From NCBI GenBank assembly GCA_022495005.1, contig JAGYXB010000700.1:186001-250000 (forward strand): a stretch of DNA of 64,000 bases, written 5' to 3'. Position 1 is the first letter of the stretch. The number at the start of each line of letters is the position of its first letter. A model generated the notes under the pieces. The model did no database searches. It saw nothing but the letters and a program-made list of their open reading frames with translations, and had not been told where the DNA came from. The translations under genes were made by a program, and so were the position numbers. Origin of the DNA: Rhyacophila brunnea. Lineage: Eukaryota; Arthropoda; Insecta; Trichoptera; Rhyacophilidae. Of the stretch, positions 11,291-22,454 are shown piece by piece.

Positions 11291-11555
11291 TTGTGTAAAA
11301 TGTATTGTTTATCCAAAATTATGAAAGTATGGTATTCGGACCCCCCCCATAAACGTTATAACTGCGATTCAGGTGTTTATCAATAGACAAACGGTGCCCC
11401 CTCTTGGCACATTAAAAAATATTAAAAACTGTTAGATATTTTTTTCAAAATGGACCCCCCTCCTAAATCAGTTTTCGGTGTGCACACCTGCATCTAATAT
11501 CTTTACTTCTTCAAGAAACATGGCATTGAGAATTTCATGATAGATTTGCTTATTA

Positions 11556-12017
11556 GAGGGCTCGCACATCAGAACTCGCCGCATGCGTCTTACGACGAAT
11601 TCGTCGATGTGACGTCATCGTAAAGCAAGAAACAAACGTTATCAAATGAAGCTTCGCAGATTGGCCGATGCAACTGCGACGCGAGACGATCCGCAGATGC
11701 AACATGTCGCATTTGCTACAGCCTGCATGTTGTATCTAAAAAAGTCGATTCCGCGCAAGCGCACAGCCTGCGGCCATCGGCCATTTCTGTCTCTGTCTAC
11801 ACTGTCATTGCTCGCTCATCGCTGGTCACCGCGTTTGACGTTTGTTCATACAATCAACACAATAAAAATGGCAGACTAGAGACTCTCCTTTTTCGCGTTT
11901 GACGTTTGCCGCTAGGCAGATGTGCGAGGTTGTAGCATGCAACATTCATCGGCGGTCTCAGAAAATTTGATTTATGGCCGTCAGGCACACAAGGCGAGTT
12001 GTGATGTGCGAGCCGGC
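11556..12017. mobile_element. PIF/Harbinger-like MITE with TTA duplication
   Basis: The ends are GAGGGCTCGCACATC and GATGTGCGAGCCGGC, 13 of 15 complementary, flanked by TTA at 11553-11555 and 12018-12020. It is CpG-rich compared with its surroundings. The open frame at 11646-11879 lies wholly inside and is probably incidental. The 3-bp TTA duplication and G-rich terminus suit PIF/Harbinger. Confidence 0.7.
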
Positions 12018-12020
12018 TTA

Positions 12021-12600
12021 GATTTCGGGAGAGAAGTACCTATAATATTACTATCAATGAAGTTAGTAACTGTTTTCTGTTTGGTTTAGTTGTATACCTA
12101 CTGCCATCTCGTAGATCAGATGTACCTAAATGTAAATGGTATTCATTTAACATATTTTAGGATATGACAAGCTAGTTACGTATAACGACATAATATCATA
12201 TTGCTTCGACGTGGTTTCTGATAAAGTTGTATGTATTTTCTTCAGATATACTATTAATTATTATCTGTCGTATTTAGCTCAAGGTTGGCAACCCCACACA
12301 TTGTATATTGTCTAAACGACAATGGACTATCTGAAAGAATTCTCACGTGCACAAAATACGGGCGGAAAGAGGTTAAAGGTATATTCACATACTGCCTCCA
12401 CCTATTCCAACATTTCCAACCTCTTCAACATGAAATATAGAAGCTAAATATTTACTTAACAAAACTTAATAAGAAACAGGATTGAAAATAGAGATGCCCA
12501 AAATATATCTGCGTTAAAAAAAGTTCATCACTATCGTAGTTAAATTGTTTATTCTGTATACGACAATCGCTTGTGAATGAGACGGGTTTCATAGTGACGA
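12021..12600. other. Unassigned AT-rich sequence
   Basis: No repeat partner or coding signal found. Confidence 0.4.
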
Positions 12601-12604
12601 TCCT

Positions 12605-12997
12605 AGATAAAATGCCGCCCCTAGGCAGTGGCAAAATGCCGCCTCGTTTTTTTATATTTACATTATTTTTATCATTCTTTCATGAGTCAAATATCTAAGA
12701 AGTGTATTGAATGGATACATTACTAACAACATATCAGACTAATTATTCGTAAATCTACACGTGTCGTTTCACGTCACCAAGGACGTCGAAGGGCAACGGA
12801 AGTAAACTAGATATCGCGAGCCCGACAAAACCAGTGAGCTGATTTTTTTAATAGAAATGTATTTTTGTTATTAGTGTTATTATTACTAAGTTTAGGTAGC
12901 TATTTCTATATATTCCAAATGATTTTCCTCGATTTGCCGCCCTTCGAGTAACTGCCACCCCCAAGCGACGCTCAATCTGCCCCCCACGGGACGTCAC
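12605..12997 (-). mobile_element. Family K element (GTGACGTCCC end)
   Basis: The right border CAATCTGCCCCCCACGGGAC, then GTCAC, is the complement of the 34947 copy start (GTGACGTCCCGAGTGGG). Both share ACGCTCAATCTGCC, GGTAGCT(A/T)T and the AACTAGAYATCG block. The left border near GCCGCCCCTAGGCAGTGGC is approximate. Confidence 0.5.
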
Positions 12998-13000
12998 AGG

Positions 13001-13302
13001 GTTTCAACGTGTTGAACACATAACAGATTATAAAAAGAATTCCGATAGGTTTTATACCAATACAGTAAATTTGGACGCAGGGTTTTGAATATATTATGAG
13101 TGTCCTACAACGTGCAATAAATAGTGTGTGTAATACACCAATATTAAATGAGCGTCAATGCATAAACCGAGAGTAGTTGTCACTATTCGACGTCTGACGT
13201 ATTCTTGACACGTGTTTAAATTTATCCCGAATTCTTCCTTACTCGGATGCCCGCTTCTCCTTACCTTATTTCAGTTCCCATTATTTCAGAGTTCTCTGGT
13301 GT
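13001..13302 (-). repeat. Family L repeat, reverse
   Basis: Reverse complement of the 10.2-10.5 kb copy: CTATTTATTGCACGTTG, CATAAACCGAGAGTAGTTGT, TTCTTGACACGTGTTTAA and ATTTCAGTTCCCATTATTTC. Moderately diverged. Confidence 0.7.
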
Positions 13303-13357
13303 TGACGTACATAATAATTGGGAGTGGTTTGTTGGTAAGTATGTCTTATCTGGTTCC

Positions 13358-13606
13358 ATGGCAAAACAGAACATGACAAAACAGAACAGTGACAAAACAG
13401 AACAACGATAAATATAACTATGACCTTTCAGGAAAAATATAAATTTAATATTGAAATTGTCCTATCTCTATTATGTTGATGGATTTTAAATAGCACAGAT
13501 TTTCAACACGCCATAATAAATCAAATTATATACCTAATTTCTGCGTTCCCAATCGCTAGAAAGCCTCAAATAAATGGGACTTTGCCGGCACGCTTAGGAT
13601 ATCTCA
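13358..13606 (+). repeat. Family P repeat, copy 1
   Basis: It is near identical to 38128-38343. Both include ACTATGACCTTTCAGGAAAA, CGCCATAATAAATCAAATTA and CGGGACTTTGCCGGC-like blocks ending ATATCTCATCTTAA. This copy carries a small CATGACAAAACAGAACA tandem at its start. Family C is inserted at its terminal TTAA. Confidence 0.75.
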
Positions 13607-13975
13607 TCTTAAGGCCATACCTCAGCTGAGACACGGTCTAAAAAGATCGTCGCTAGGCGATACGCGGATTGCGGGTCGCGGGTGCAAATGAGGCATGTCA
13701 AACCAAATATAATTTGTCTTACAAATTCAACATGTGTCCATTTAATGTTCTGTTTATTGTTTTATCAGTAACAATAATAATATATTCATTGACATGTTTT
13801 CTTTGTAAAGTAAATGGGTAACGTTTTAAGTCATCTTTACACGATTTAAGAATTATTACGGCCGTCGCCATCACGAAGCAAAATGACGTGTTTCCAGCTC
13901 TACATTCTCTCTCCGACACTCCCCCCCCCCCCCCAACACAAAACGAAGCATAACAGATATCTGCTTTCAATGATA
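13607..13975 (+). mobile_element. Family C (TTAA-type) copy, 3' truncated at a poly-C run
   Basis: It starts TTAAGGCCATACCTCAGCTG and follows family C through GATTGCGGGTCGCGGGTGCA and CATTGACATGTTTTCTTT. It stops in a run of C (13919-13934), so the right end and second TTAA are missing. It is inserted at the TTAA that ends the family P core. Confidence 0.75.
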
Positions 13976-13979
13976 TTTT

Positions 13980-14632
13980 ATATTACGTACTCAATTTGTG
14001 AGAAATAGGTACATGTACTTTTTGGTGTACTTAACTAAACTCGTTTGAACTGTTTCGAAGCCCTCTTTCGATTGCGTCATCTTCGTCAAAGAAGATCGCC
14101 GCTGTCTAAAGCTGGCGCGATTCAATAAATTTAATTTCAAAAATTAATATCATAAATACTATACTGACATGACTTTCGAGTCGTCTATATTTCGTCAGGT
14201 ATACATACAGTCAGAAAACCTGGCGGGACAAGTAGGTGAAATATGATTCTAGCAAAAAAAGGCTAAACAAATTTACACATTGCGACAAAACTAAATAAAA
14301 CAACGAAAAGCGGGAAAGGATGGATTTTAGGACCCTCCAAAAGTCATCATTATGATGTCCGAATAACCAACAAGATAGCGGCGAGGTGCACTCAAACGAA
14401 AATACATTTTTTGGGTTTGTTTGTTTTTGTGTTTTAGCTGGGAATTGGTTTGTTCCATATGACCGCCGTGTTGAGGTCAGAGCTGCGGAATTTGTATTTT
14501 TTCATCGGTTTGGTTGAAATTAAAAAAAAAACCATCGAACAAAAAAATATAGTAGGTATTGACAACTGAGTCTGTCTCCCGTCTGCTCGTGAAAAACACA
14601 TTCTTCACACATTTTGGATAACTATTCACAAG
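13980..14632. other. Unassigned sequence
   Basis: It includes a moderately GC-rich piece at 14050-14120 (GTCAAAGAAGATCGCCGCTG) but no repeat partner, ORF or splice pattern that I can support. Confidence 0.4.
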
Positions 14633-14828
14633 TGGCGAAGGGTGACTTTTGGAAAGAGGTAGGCTGTGGAGATCTGATAAAAAGAACACACTTGTATACT
14701 TACGAGAAATAAGAAGATAATACGATATTACTACTAATGAATAGGTACACACTAATGACAACGACACACTAAATTAATGAAACTTCAAAAACTCACTGAC
14801 GACACAAAATTAAGTGATCAGTTTCAAT
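14633..14828 (+). mobile_element. Family O fragment
   Basis: It contains AGTGGCGAAGGGTGACTTTT and TATACTTACGAGAAATAAGA and continues to the border of the next hAT. Compare 5205-5300 and 37240-37337 (reverse). Confidence 0.6.
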
Positions 14829-15594
14829 CATGGATGGCCAACCCGCGGCCCGCTGGGTGACAACTCGTGGCCCGTGGAGCAGTGAGAAAATAAAAATAAT
14901 ATTAAATGCTGCCGCTAGATGTGCTAATTTCGCAAATTGAGATTCGATATTGGCTCAAGATTTTAAAAAGCACCGTGTGCTTTTTGCTTCATTTGCAACG
15001 CCATTTTAATTTTATTTATTTTATTACGGAATTTATTACCGGGAAATTTACAAATGGAACATTGTGAAATATGTTGCGATGAACAGTTAAAGGAGAAAAT
15101 CCATCAGGTTGGTTTGGAGGAGTTTTACAAAACATATTTGGACAAGGAGAAATATCCTGCATTTTACAAACATGCTCTAATGATGACTTCGCTATTTGGA
15201 AACACCTACACGTGTGAATAGCTTTTTAGTCAAATGAAGCATATCAAATCCCGAGTGAGAATACGAATCACTGATGTGCTTTTGGAAAACTGTTTGCGTG
15301 TAGGAACAACCTCACCCGATATCGATATTGATGCACTTAGTTCTCCCACACAAAATCAAACTTCTCACTAAAATTTATTATTTTTATATTACCTATTTTG
15401 TTTAATTTTTATTAAGTATTTAAAAAAGTCTAATCTAATAAATATGTTTGATTCTCATTTTTGTTTTATTTTATTAATATATAATATATTATTTCTTTTT
15501 TGTTTGGTATAATAAAAAAAATCGGTTGTGCGACCCGGTAGGAAATCTCATTTTTAGAATCTGGCCCGGCTGCTGAAAAGGTTGGCCACCCAAG
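14829..15594 (+). mobile_element. Internally deleted hAT of the GTF2IRD2/ZBED type
   Basis: The termini CATGGATGGCCAACC and GGTTGGCCACCCAAG are complementary at 13 of 15 bases and are followed inward by GCGGCCCG/CGGCCCGG, typical of this hAT group. The flanks GTTTCAAT and GATTAAAT match at 6 of 8. Only the C-terminal part of the transposase survives (15054-15371). Confidence 0.8.
15054..15371 (+). pseudogene. hAT transposase C-terminal fragment (GTF2IRD2-like)
   Basis: A continuous 106-codon frame with one internal TAG (at 15219-15221) encodes the hAT C-terminal dimerisation region. Visible landmarks are YPAFYKHALMMTSLFGNTYT, then CE-stop-LFSQMKHIKSRVRI, DVLLENCLRV, and a C-terminus with DIDALSSPTQNQTSH before TAA. 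The E-x-LFS-M-K signature and the ENxLR helix are hallmarks of GTF2IRD2-related hAT transposases. The stop replaces what is normally Gln in the ..CEQLFS.. motif, consistent with a C-to-T decay. The N-terminal zinc finger and catalytic core are deleted. The ATG at 15054 is simply the first Met in frame, not a real start. It cannot make an active transposase. Confidence 0.85.
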
Positions 15595-15761
15595 GATTAA
15601 ATGAAGTACGTATTTTTTCAAAAGATTTATAAACATCAAAAAATTATTAGATAAAAGTTCTTTTTATTTTTAAAAACAGTCTATATTTATTAATATTCGA
15701 TTAAACACCATAGAAATTAATTTTTTAAATTAAGTATCTAATTATTAATTATTTAGTTTTA

Positions 15762-15940
15762 GGCTCTGCGATCGGAACTTACCGTAGTTCATACAATTCG
15801 ACAGGTTGGGAGGGGCTACGTGACGTAAAGTCCATATGAAAAAAAATGAGAATTATTTGAAATATAATCCGACCTTTATTTACGTCAAGACAGATGGCGC
15901 GCTGTGGTATATTTTTAAAACCTTTGGAGATTGTTTTATT
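15762..15940 (+). repeat. Family F repeat, copy 1
   Basis: It shares AGGCTCTGCGATCGGA-like, CATACAATTCGA, GGCTACGTGACGTAAAGTCC and TTACGTCAAGACAGATGG with the reverse of 36327-36480, where the other copy is split by an E element. About 180-200 bp; unassigned DNA repeat. Confidence 0.7.
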
Positions 15941-16399
15941 TATTTATTTGAAGATTATCGGTAGGAATGTTTGAGTAGGCGCATACAACGTTCGAGTTTA
16001 TACATATTTTTAATAGTAGGTACATATTATTTTATTTATTAATGAAAAGTACACACAGGTTATGAATACATGAAAATTTATCTGTTATATTTTTCCGAAG
16101 AACAAATTTAGTATTATTATCTGGTGTTGGTTTAAAAAACGAATGAACTTCTTGGCAGGATTTTTTCGAATTTACTTTTATAATTAACATTGCTTTAAGA
16201 AGATATACTCTCAACTGTGTTTTTTCACTCGTCTACAACTTATTCATAAGAGAGAAGACCCTTTCTACTGGTGCATTAGTGCCGGGAAGACATAAAATAG
16301 ATTCAATAATTATTATACGAAACAATTTGTGATCCAAATTATTGGCGCGAAAGTGTTTGAACAACTTCACCAAACGACTTTCGGTTGAAACATTCCCAG
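15941..16399. other. Unassigned AT-rich sequence
   Basis: No repeat partner or coding evidence seen. The right border is the TSD of the next element. Confidence 0.4.
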
Positions 16400-17253
16400 C
16401 AGTGGCGCACCCAGGATTTAATACTGGAGGGGGGGCAAGGATGAGAATGTAAATTAGTCTGCTTCACAGTCTAATTTCTCGTTTATCGGTCTTTTGTCTA
16501 TTGCACTCGGTGTACCTATAGTCTATACCATGGTCCCCACGTCCTGAAACGGGCCCTCACGCTAGGATATTTGGTGGGCCCCCTACCTACCACTAAGATT
16601 AAAGGCAGTGTGAAACACTACATTAACGTTTTTCAAATTGTGTTTTAGTTCAAATTAAGGGTACTTATACAGTGAATTATTGGCGATTTTTAATACATCT
16701 ACTTTCATAATGGAGCTGTCGAGTATCGGACACATATTAATCAAAAAATATATTGCACAATTATATCTATAAGTAATTGAAAATATTCATGGTCGTGAAG
16801 TAAAATAGCGCCGCAGGCGACTTTTTTACTATTAAAGCTAATTTATGATGTGTGGTTATCTCACTTATCTGGTCAACCCGACACGCCGGGCCCCCCACAG
16901 CCCGGACCCCCAAGGCTAGAGCCCTGTCAGCCATCCCCAGCCATGACCTACACCACTCCGGAATTCGGGTGGACACCGAAAAATTTTTGACAGTTCCATT
17001 AAGGATTGGGTTTCTAAAAAAACCTGACATTAGTGTTTCGAAATTTTTGTATTAGACATTAAAATCTAAGAAATTTTTCTCAAAAGGGTGCTGGAGAATT
17101 ATTACAAATCATTTTTTATGCCGTGTTTTTATTTTTCTACGCCCAAAGGTTATAGTTTATTGGCTTTTAATTTGTTTAAAAATCATTCTGATAATTTTCA
17201 TTTTTGGGGGGTGCCAGGGCCCCCTGCCTCCTCCAACCCTGGGTGCGCTACTG
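16400..17253 (+). mobile_element. Family E hAT with family D inside (compound), perfect TSD
   Basis: The ends are CAGTGGCGCACCCAGGATTT and CCTGGGTGCGCTACTG, with ATTCCCAG on both sides (16392-16399, 17254-17261). Inside, 16529-16945 is a diverged family D copy (CATGGTCCCCAC ... CCATG). The junctions correspond to those in the 35.6-36.3 kb copy, so the compound was mobile as one unit. Confidence 0.9.
16529..16945 (+). mobile_element. Family D element nested in family E
   Basis: It contains GAAACGGGCCCTCACGCTAGG, ATGGAGCTGTCGAGTATCGG, ATAGCGCCGCAGGCGAC and CCGGGCCCCCCA blocks found in all D copies. It is followed by ACCTACAC, the duplication best preserved in the other compound copy. Confidence 0.85.
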
Positions 17254-17261
17254 ATTCCCAG

Positions 17262-18740
17262 TGTTCCATTCAGACACCTTTTCCGGTGCAATGTAATTAG
17301 AAAAAAGTGAATACTCATCAAATATTTCTGTATCTTGGTCACAAGTTTCTTTCACTTCAAAAATTGACATTTTGGCGTCCCGAAGCTGTGTTCGGAGACA
17401 CTGGGACACGCCGCCTGAAAACGGGACGTCTGGTCACATTACCTATATGCCCCAATGTTTGGACATGACATTGTGGAAGAAGAAGATTTAAGTACCTAAG
17501 TATGTCGGATCTCCACAGTCCACCATTCACATTACATTTTATTTCAATTAAATAACTATTTAAGTAAGCGTTGAGAGTTTTTATTTTACTATGATAATAA
17601 TTCATACATAGGTAACAATTAATTGTATTGCAAAATCGATCGATACTGATAACAGTGATAACTGATAACACTGATAACCTACCTTATAAGTTATTATAAC
17701 GTTATAAGTTATAAGAAATAAGTTGTCCAGTAATATTCCGCATAAAATCGGCTGTATGTAGGTTGACAGAATTCTTATCGGAGCATGTTCGAACATGTAT
17801 TATGGATTTGGTGAACACGTCATCGGAAAGCTATCGACGCAACTATATCCGCAAAAGACGTTCTCTTAAATTATTTTATTGACCAATTATGCACCGCACC
17901 AAAACTGACGTGCATTTTAATTCTTAATTCATGTCAACTGTAAAATTTATCTACACACAACAATCCCTCTAGTCTTTGTGCTACACTATGATTATAAATT
18001 AATGGTACTTATTAGCATGCTGTCCGCGGTTTTCGCAAATTGACACAGTTGCCGCAAAAAAATTCAATTTCATTGACATATTTGCATTTGCTTGTTTGTA
18101 TTCAATCGAAGTTTTGTATTCTATCAAAACTGTTTTAAATTAGAACGCTTTAATCCGGGTCGCAAATCTATAAAGCCCACCAAAAAGGCGTTCGGTGCGC
18201 TCACTACTAAGTAGGCCCCCTCCCACCCGCGCATTACCCTTCACCAACGTAATAAGGGGCTCAAGGAGCAGAAAATAATTATTATTATCAGCGTCTCTCA
18301 TAACAAAGCAATAAGAATATTATTAAATTTCTCGGGGCTTGTAATATCGGACACGCAATAATTAAACAAAGAGTTCACTGTTCTTAAATAATGGCTTCTC
18401 GCCCGTCTTATTGACGACGCTTCGAGGAGCGTGATTTTGCTTGCCGTGTTCAATGAATGGACTACGTTGTATTTTCGTTAATTCATATCGCCGAGAAGCC
18501 AAAAACGGTGACTCATGGGGCAGGCGGGCACAGTGCGTCGTCAAATCCAGTGTGCGCTGGCGTATTTGATTACGTTGTATTTTCGATGATTCACATAGAA
18601 AATGCGCGAGCGCCCCGTAAGCCTGCTTTAGTGGACTTTATGCCTAAACTCGTCCGACTGCAATAATTTACTTCGAATTTATGCCGATGGAATTTTGTTG
18701 GTATTCACAAAACACAACATGTACGTAATTTAATGTACCT
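17262..18740. other. No supported feature
   Basis: Mostly AT-rich. 17650-17710 has several TAACACTGATAAC/TTATAAGTTATAA near-repeats. 18390-18640 is CpG-rich and repeats TACGTTGTATTTTCG twice (18464, 18572), with no coding frame that I recognise. Confidence 0.35.
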
Positions 18741-18803
18741 ACCTCCATAAATAATGCCCATTAAACTTTGTTAGTCATACGTATTTGTTTTTTATTGAAC
18801 TAA

Positions 18804-19460
18804 GAGCGGAATGCAGAAACATTTGTCATAACTAAAATTTCCTTAGCAGAAAACACTATGCAGAAACATTGTCCTTAGTTAAGATCATTTCTATTGAAAA
18901 TAATACCATATTTAAAAATTCTCGTTAGGTAAATTAGGTAAATTATTTTATAATTGTTAAACGATGACAAAAATATAACAACTGCATCTTATAAATGCAA
19001 TAACTATAAATACATATTAATATTAAATTATAATACTCTTATGTTTCCGTTATAAGTCATTATACGTGATTCCACAGGCACCACCGCAAGATATTTTTTT
19101 TACCATGGTAACACTAGCGTTAAGCGTTATTCTTCACCTGGTATTTTGTATTTCTGCGGGTTGGCGTATAAAAGTAAAATAATATTCTACAAGTACATGC
19201 CAAAAGAATTAACACTATCATTATCCATATTGAGATACATTGTTAAATGAATTTGAGTGTATGGACTGTGTTATAGACATGCGAATTTATTTTGACAGCA
19301 GCTGTCAGTGGTAAATGGTAATACAGAAGGGGCGTGTTCATAACAAAAGTAGTCTATGGTTAAGGATTCCTTAACTCTATACTCAGGATTGTTTATAGTT
19401 AAGTCATGCTTTTCGGCGACTTATCCTTAGGAACGAAATCTTAGATTGTGCATTCCGCTC
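18804..19460 (+). mobile_element. Family R, PIF/Harbinger-like, in a TAA site of family A
   Basis: The ends GAGCGGAATGC and GCATTCCGCTC are exact complements, flanked by TAA (18801-18803, 19461-19463). Uninterrupted A copies have a single TAA at this spot (GAACTAAGACTAC). Non-coding, 657 bp. A reverse-oriented copy lies in another A element at 23409-24028. Confidence 0.88.
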
Positions 19461-19626
19461 TAAGACTACAATTTACAGATGGTATTGGTTAGATTTTTAA
19501 AACCAATTAAGCCCTGCCTAAACCAAACCATAATGTTGGTATATTTTGGGCGATACGACAAAATTGTGCACACACACAGTGCATCAACTAATCAACACCA
19601 CCTGTAAATTGTAGTCTTATTTCAAT

Positions 19627-19911
19627 CAACGAATGGGTTAGGAAGCAGACAGGAGTACGCGGTGTAGTAAGCGTTGCCAAACAGCTGAAATTGAGACGGG
19701 CGGGGCACATTGCTCGCGGAAAGGGCGGCCGCTGAAATGCCGTCATCCCCAAGGGGCACGAAACGGCTACAGGGTTGCCCTAAAAGTTGCTGGATTGGCG
19801 AACTGGTAAAGTTCGGCGGAAATACGTGGCAGCGTGGTACCGAGAGAGTTGGAAGAAGCTTGGGGAGGCCTTCATCCAGCAGTGGATTGACCCCGGCTGA
19901 TGATGATGATG
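19627..19911 (+). mobile_element. RTE-like LINE, 3' fragment, 8-bp TSD
   Basis: This 5'-truncated insert is flanked by ATTTCAAT (19619-19626, 19912-19919). It is the tail of a non-LTR retrotransposon. One frame carries AGHIAR-, RGCP/GRP-, WQRG- and W-QLGEAFIQQWID-type residues, like the C-terminus of RTE-clade proteins, and it ends in a (GAT)n microsatellite tail. Several frame breaks occur near GGGCGGCCGCTGAAATG. Orthologous fragments are at 24699-24980 and 44968-45387. Confidence 0.85.
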
Positions 19912-20002
19912 ATTTCAATGGAAACAAATACGTATGACTGCAACGTTTAGTGTGCACTATTTATGGCGGATCTTAACAGCCTATCTCCACCCTTCGCCAC
20001 TG

Positions 20003-20560
20003 GCATCTTCTATAATCGGACGACCTTGAATTTTTTTTCTAGCATACATATTTATATATTGACCATTGTTAACACTAAATACCTAAATTATCGATTTGCT
20101 TACCAACTTGATCAGCTTTTGATTTACCAACCCCACGACGTGGGTTGCTGCCAAAAGTTGGTAAGTCTATAAGTCTATATATGAATATTGTATGCTAGAA
20201 CAATACATCAAAGTCATCCGATTCATAGAGCATTATGGGTGTTTCACAAGCATAGTCCATTCTGGTTATTTTTGAGTAGGTAAACTAGGTTCAAACATAA
20301 TATTTGAGTATTTCTTATTCTGTAAGGGTATGATTTCCTTTACAGCGGACAGCAGAGCCAGTCCAAAAAACAAAAATTTTCTTTCTTAACTTTCTTCTTT
20401 AAGCACTATGGTGCATGGTTGCAGCATCAGTCCCGTGCGGCTCCGTCTCGGGATGGAATGAGCACTTAAAATCACTTCTTTCAGACACGTTTAAAGCGTC
20501 ATAGAAAGCGGCCGTGCATATCCACGGTTGTGCATATATGACGGGTGGTGGTGGGCACTT
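20003..20560. other. No supported feature
   Basis: Mixed single-copy-looking sequence. 20390-20480 is slightly GC-rich but has no frame that I recognise. Confidence 0.35.
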
Positions 20561-20562
20561 TA

Positions 20563-20798
20563 ACGTGTTCTATTACTAACAATAATAATATATTCATCGA
20601 CATGTTTTCTATATAAAGTAAATGGGTAACGTTTTTAGTCATCTTAACAGGATTTAAGAATTAATACCCCCGTCGCCACCACGAAACAAATAGACTTGTT
20701 CCCAGCTCGACGTTCGCTCTCCGAATGCCAGCGAGTCCAAAATTTCGTCGCGCGTATAGTTGAAAATTATTTGTCGTTTCACTGATGTATCGTCTTAA
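20563..20798 (+). mobile_element. Family C 3' half
   Basis: It runs from TGTTCTATTACTAACAATAA to TTTCACTGATGTATCGTCTT, ending at TTAA (20795-20798). 5' truncated relative to other C copies. Confidence 0.7.
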
Positions 20799-20989
20799 GA
20801 TCCATCTGAAAGTGACGAACTACAAAATAATAAAGTCCAGAATCAATGAAAGAAAGCAGTGGAGAAAGTTATTTAGAATATTATTTTTATGTTTAGATCA
20901 CTGTGGTCCTTTCTCAAAATTGCAGTAAGTAACATTCCCCAAAAACAAATTATAATGTGTACCCATTTCTCAGTAAATGTCGCAACTTT

Positions 20990-21846
20990 TCAAAAGGCGA
21001 GTAAGCCATAAGCTCCTGACGTTCAATTGTTTAGATTTAAATTTGAGTGAAACCTGAAATGATTTTTACGACTTATAATGTTGTGAATGATTTTTTTCCA
21101 CAGTTTTATGACACCTCTTCAGGGAAACGTTGCTGGAAATCTACTTACCTTACAAACTATTAGGTTCGGAGATTTACCTGGGTTGAGTTTAAGGTGAATG
21201 TAGCATATTTCGCAAGCTTGTAAAACTGTGAATTGCAGCGAATTACGATAATAATGAATTTATAAAATAAGTATGACAATAGTAACAGACGACATGACGT
21301 CGGGTTTTGTAAAAAGGCGAATCAACCATTTTGGTGTAATCGAGATTTTAATAAAAAAAACAATATGTACCTTAAAATGGCGAATTTGTACCCCACAGCA
21401 GTGATGCCAACCGTAATATAAGTATAGTACAATACTATAATTTTGATTCCGCGAAAAATGTAAAATACTATAATTTTACGCCAAATATACCTAAATACCA
21501 TAATTTTAAAGGATTCAAGACGAAAAATGTTCCTGTACTATATATTTTTCCGAAATACTATATTTTTACGCCTTTGTACTATAATCAGTATATAAAAAGA
21601 TGGCAACACTGCCCCACAGGAAAGTACTTAAAATTAAAAACGATAATCGTAAAGGCGAATATATTGTTACGGATAAAAAGCGAATGTGCCTTTCAAAATA
21701 TTATATTATAAAAACAGTATTCTTTCCAACTTTATTATACACTTGTTAGACATTTATAATCCACAGGTAATTAATAAATAAATGTCAAAAGTTTGAAATC
21801 TTCCTCCTGTAAAATAGCATTTAGGCTAATTCGCCTTTTTTACAAG
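20990..21846. mobile_element. Possible TIR element (AAAAGGCGARTWAGCC)
   Basis: AAAAGGCGAGTAAGCC at the left and GGCTAATTCGCCTTTT at the right are complementary over about 16 bases. The core contains other GGCGAAT motifs and the family M insertion. No TSD is clear, so this is tentative. Confidence 0.4.
21399..21611 (+). mobile_element. Family M hAT MITE, 213 bp, perfect TSD
   Basis: It starts CAGTGATGCCAAC and ends AGATGGCAACACTG, with CCCCACAG on both sides (21391-21398, 21612-21619). The core has repeated TACTATAATTTT units. A reverse copy is at 31562-31757 and a decayed one near 56100. Confidence 0.9.
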
Positions 21847-21850
21847 TGGT

Positions 21851-22205
21851 CAGTGGCGGAGGGTGGATGTAGGCTGTTAAGATCCGACATAAATAGTGCA
21901 TACTAAACTTTGTCATACGTATTTGTTTTCATTGAACTAAGACTTCAAATTCAAGATAGTGTTAGTTGGTTTTAAAATTCTATTCTCTCTTCTTCTTGGT
22001 CGTACACTCGTAGCAGCCAACTTTGAATTTTGTCATCCCTTGACTTTCTATCCCTCTCGATCTTCCATTTCTCTCAGGGCAGAATGAATGGTGCCCACAG
22101 TCAGCTCCATCACTTGGTCGCTTCAGCGCGTCGACGCTCTTCCTCAGTTTCGTTTTCCCTGGAAAATTCTATTACACCCAGCGTAAACCATGCCATTCGT
22201 CATTG
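21851..22205 (+). mobile_element. Family A fragment split by a retroposed segment
   Basis: It starts CAGTGGCGGAGGGTGG. The A sequence resumes after the insert with ACACCCAGCGTAAACCATG. The rest of the element is missing. Confidence 0.75.
21985..22162. mobile_element. 178-bp insertion with 11-bp TSD, probably retroposed
   Basis: AAAATTCTATT occurs at 21974-21984 and 22163-22173, and the host matches family A on both sides. The insert is GC-richer than its surroundings. In reverse orientation one frame reads AKSRDDKIQSWLLRVYD-like residues, which I do not recognise. The long duplication suggests target-primed retroposition of a 5'-truncated transcript. Confidence 0.6.
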
Positions 22206-22454
22206 GAATTGGTAGTATTGGTACACTAATATTATAATATACTAACAGACAATGGCGAGCGGATGACCGCTGGACATTGGAGTTTATGGCCCACCAAACC
22301 AACACCCGCTCCGCACCACATCCAGGCATATCACGAGAACCACGTTTGGCTGTGAAGCATATTTTTTTTAACGACTGGGAATATTTCTACGCATCTATTC
22401 TATACACAAGACTGCTATAGACCGCTATCTAGGATAGTTTATCACATTTATGTA

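Larger units (their letters stand above)
18747..20002 (+). mobile_element. Family A hAT MITE carrying two nested insertions
   Basis: The left part begins CTACCTCCATAAATAATGCC (outer tip lost) and the right arm ends CCACCCTTCGCCACTG at 20002. A Harbinger element (18804-19460) and an RTE-like LINE fragment (19627-19911) interrupt it. Deleting both and one TSD each restores the family A sequence. Confidence 0.85.

Noticed and set aside
11646..11879. 77-codon open frame
   Set aside because: It lies fully inside the Harbinger-like MITE at 11556-12017 and matches no family; GC-rich MITE sequence gives chance frames.
13919..13934. Poly-C run as a functional signal
   Set aside because: Other C or G runs (32550, 34905, 35581) lie near element ends. 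It probably reflects polymerase slippage or a breakpoint, and may be an assembly weak spot.
16767..17055. Overlapping open frames on both strands
   Set aside because: They fall inside the family D part of the E+D compound; the related frame at 36005-36223 arises the same way.
19622..19957. 111-codon minus-strand frame
   Set aside because: It is antisense to the RTE-like LINE 3' end; the frames at 24642-24947 and 44943-45263 have the same cause.
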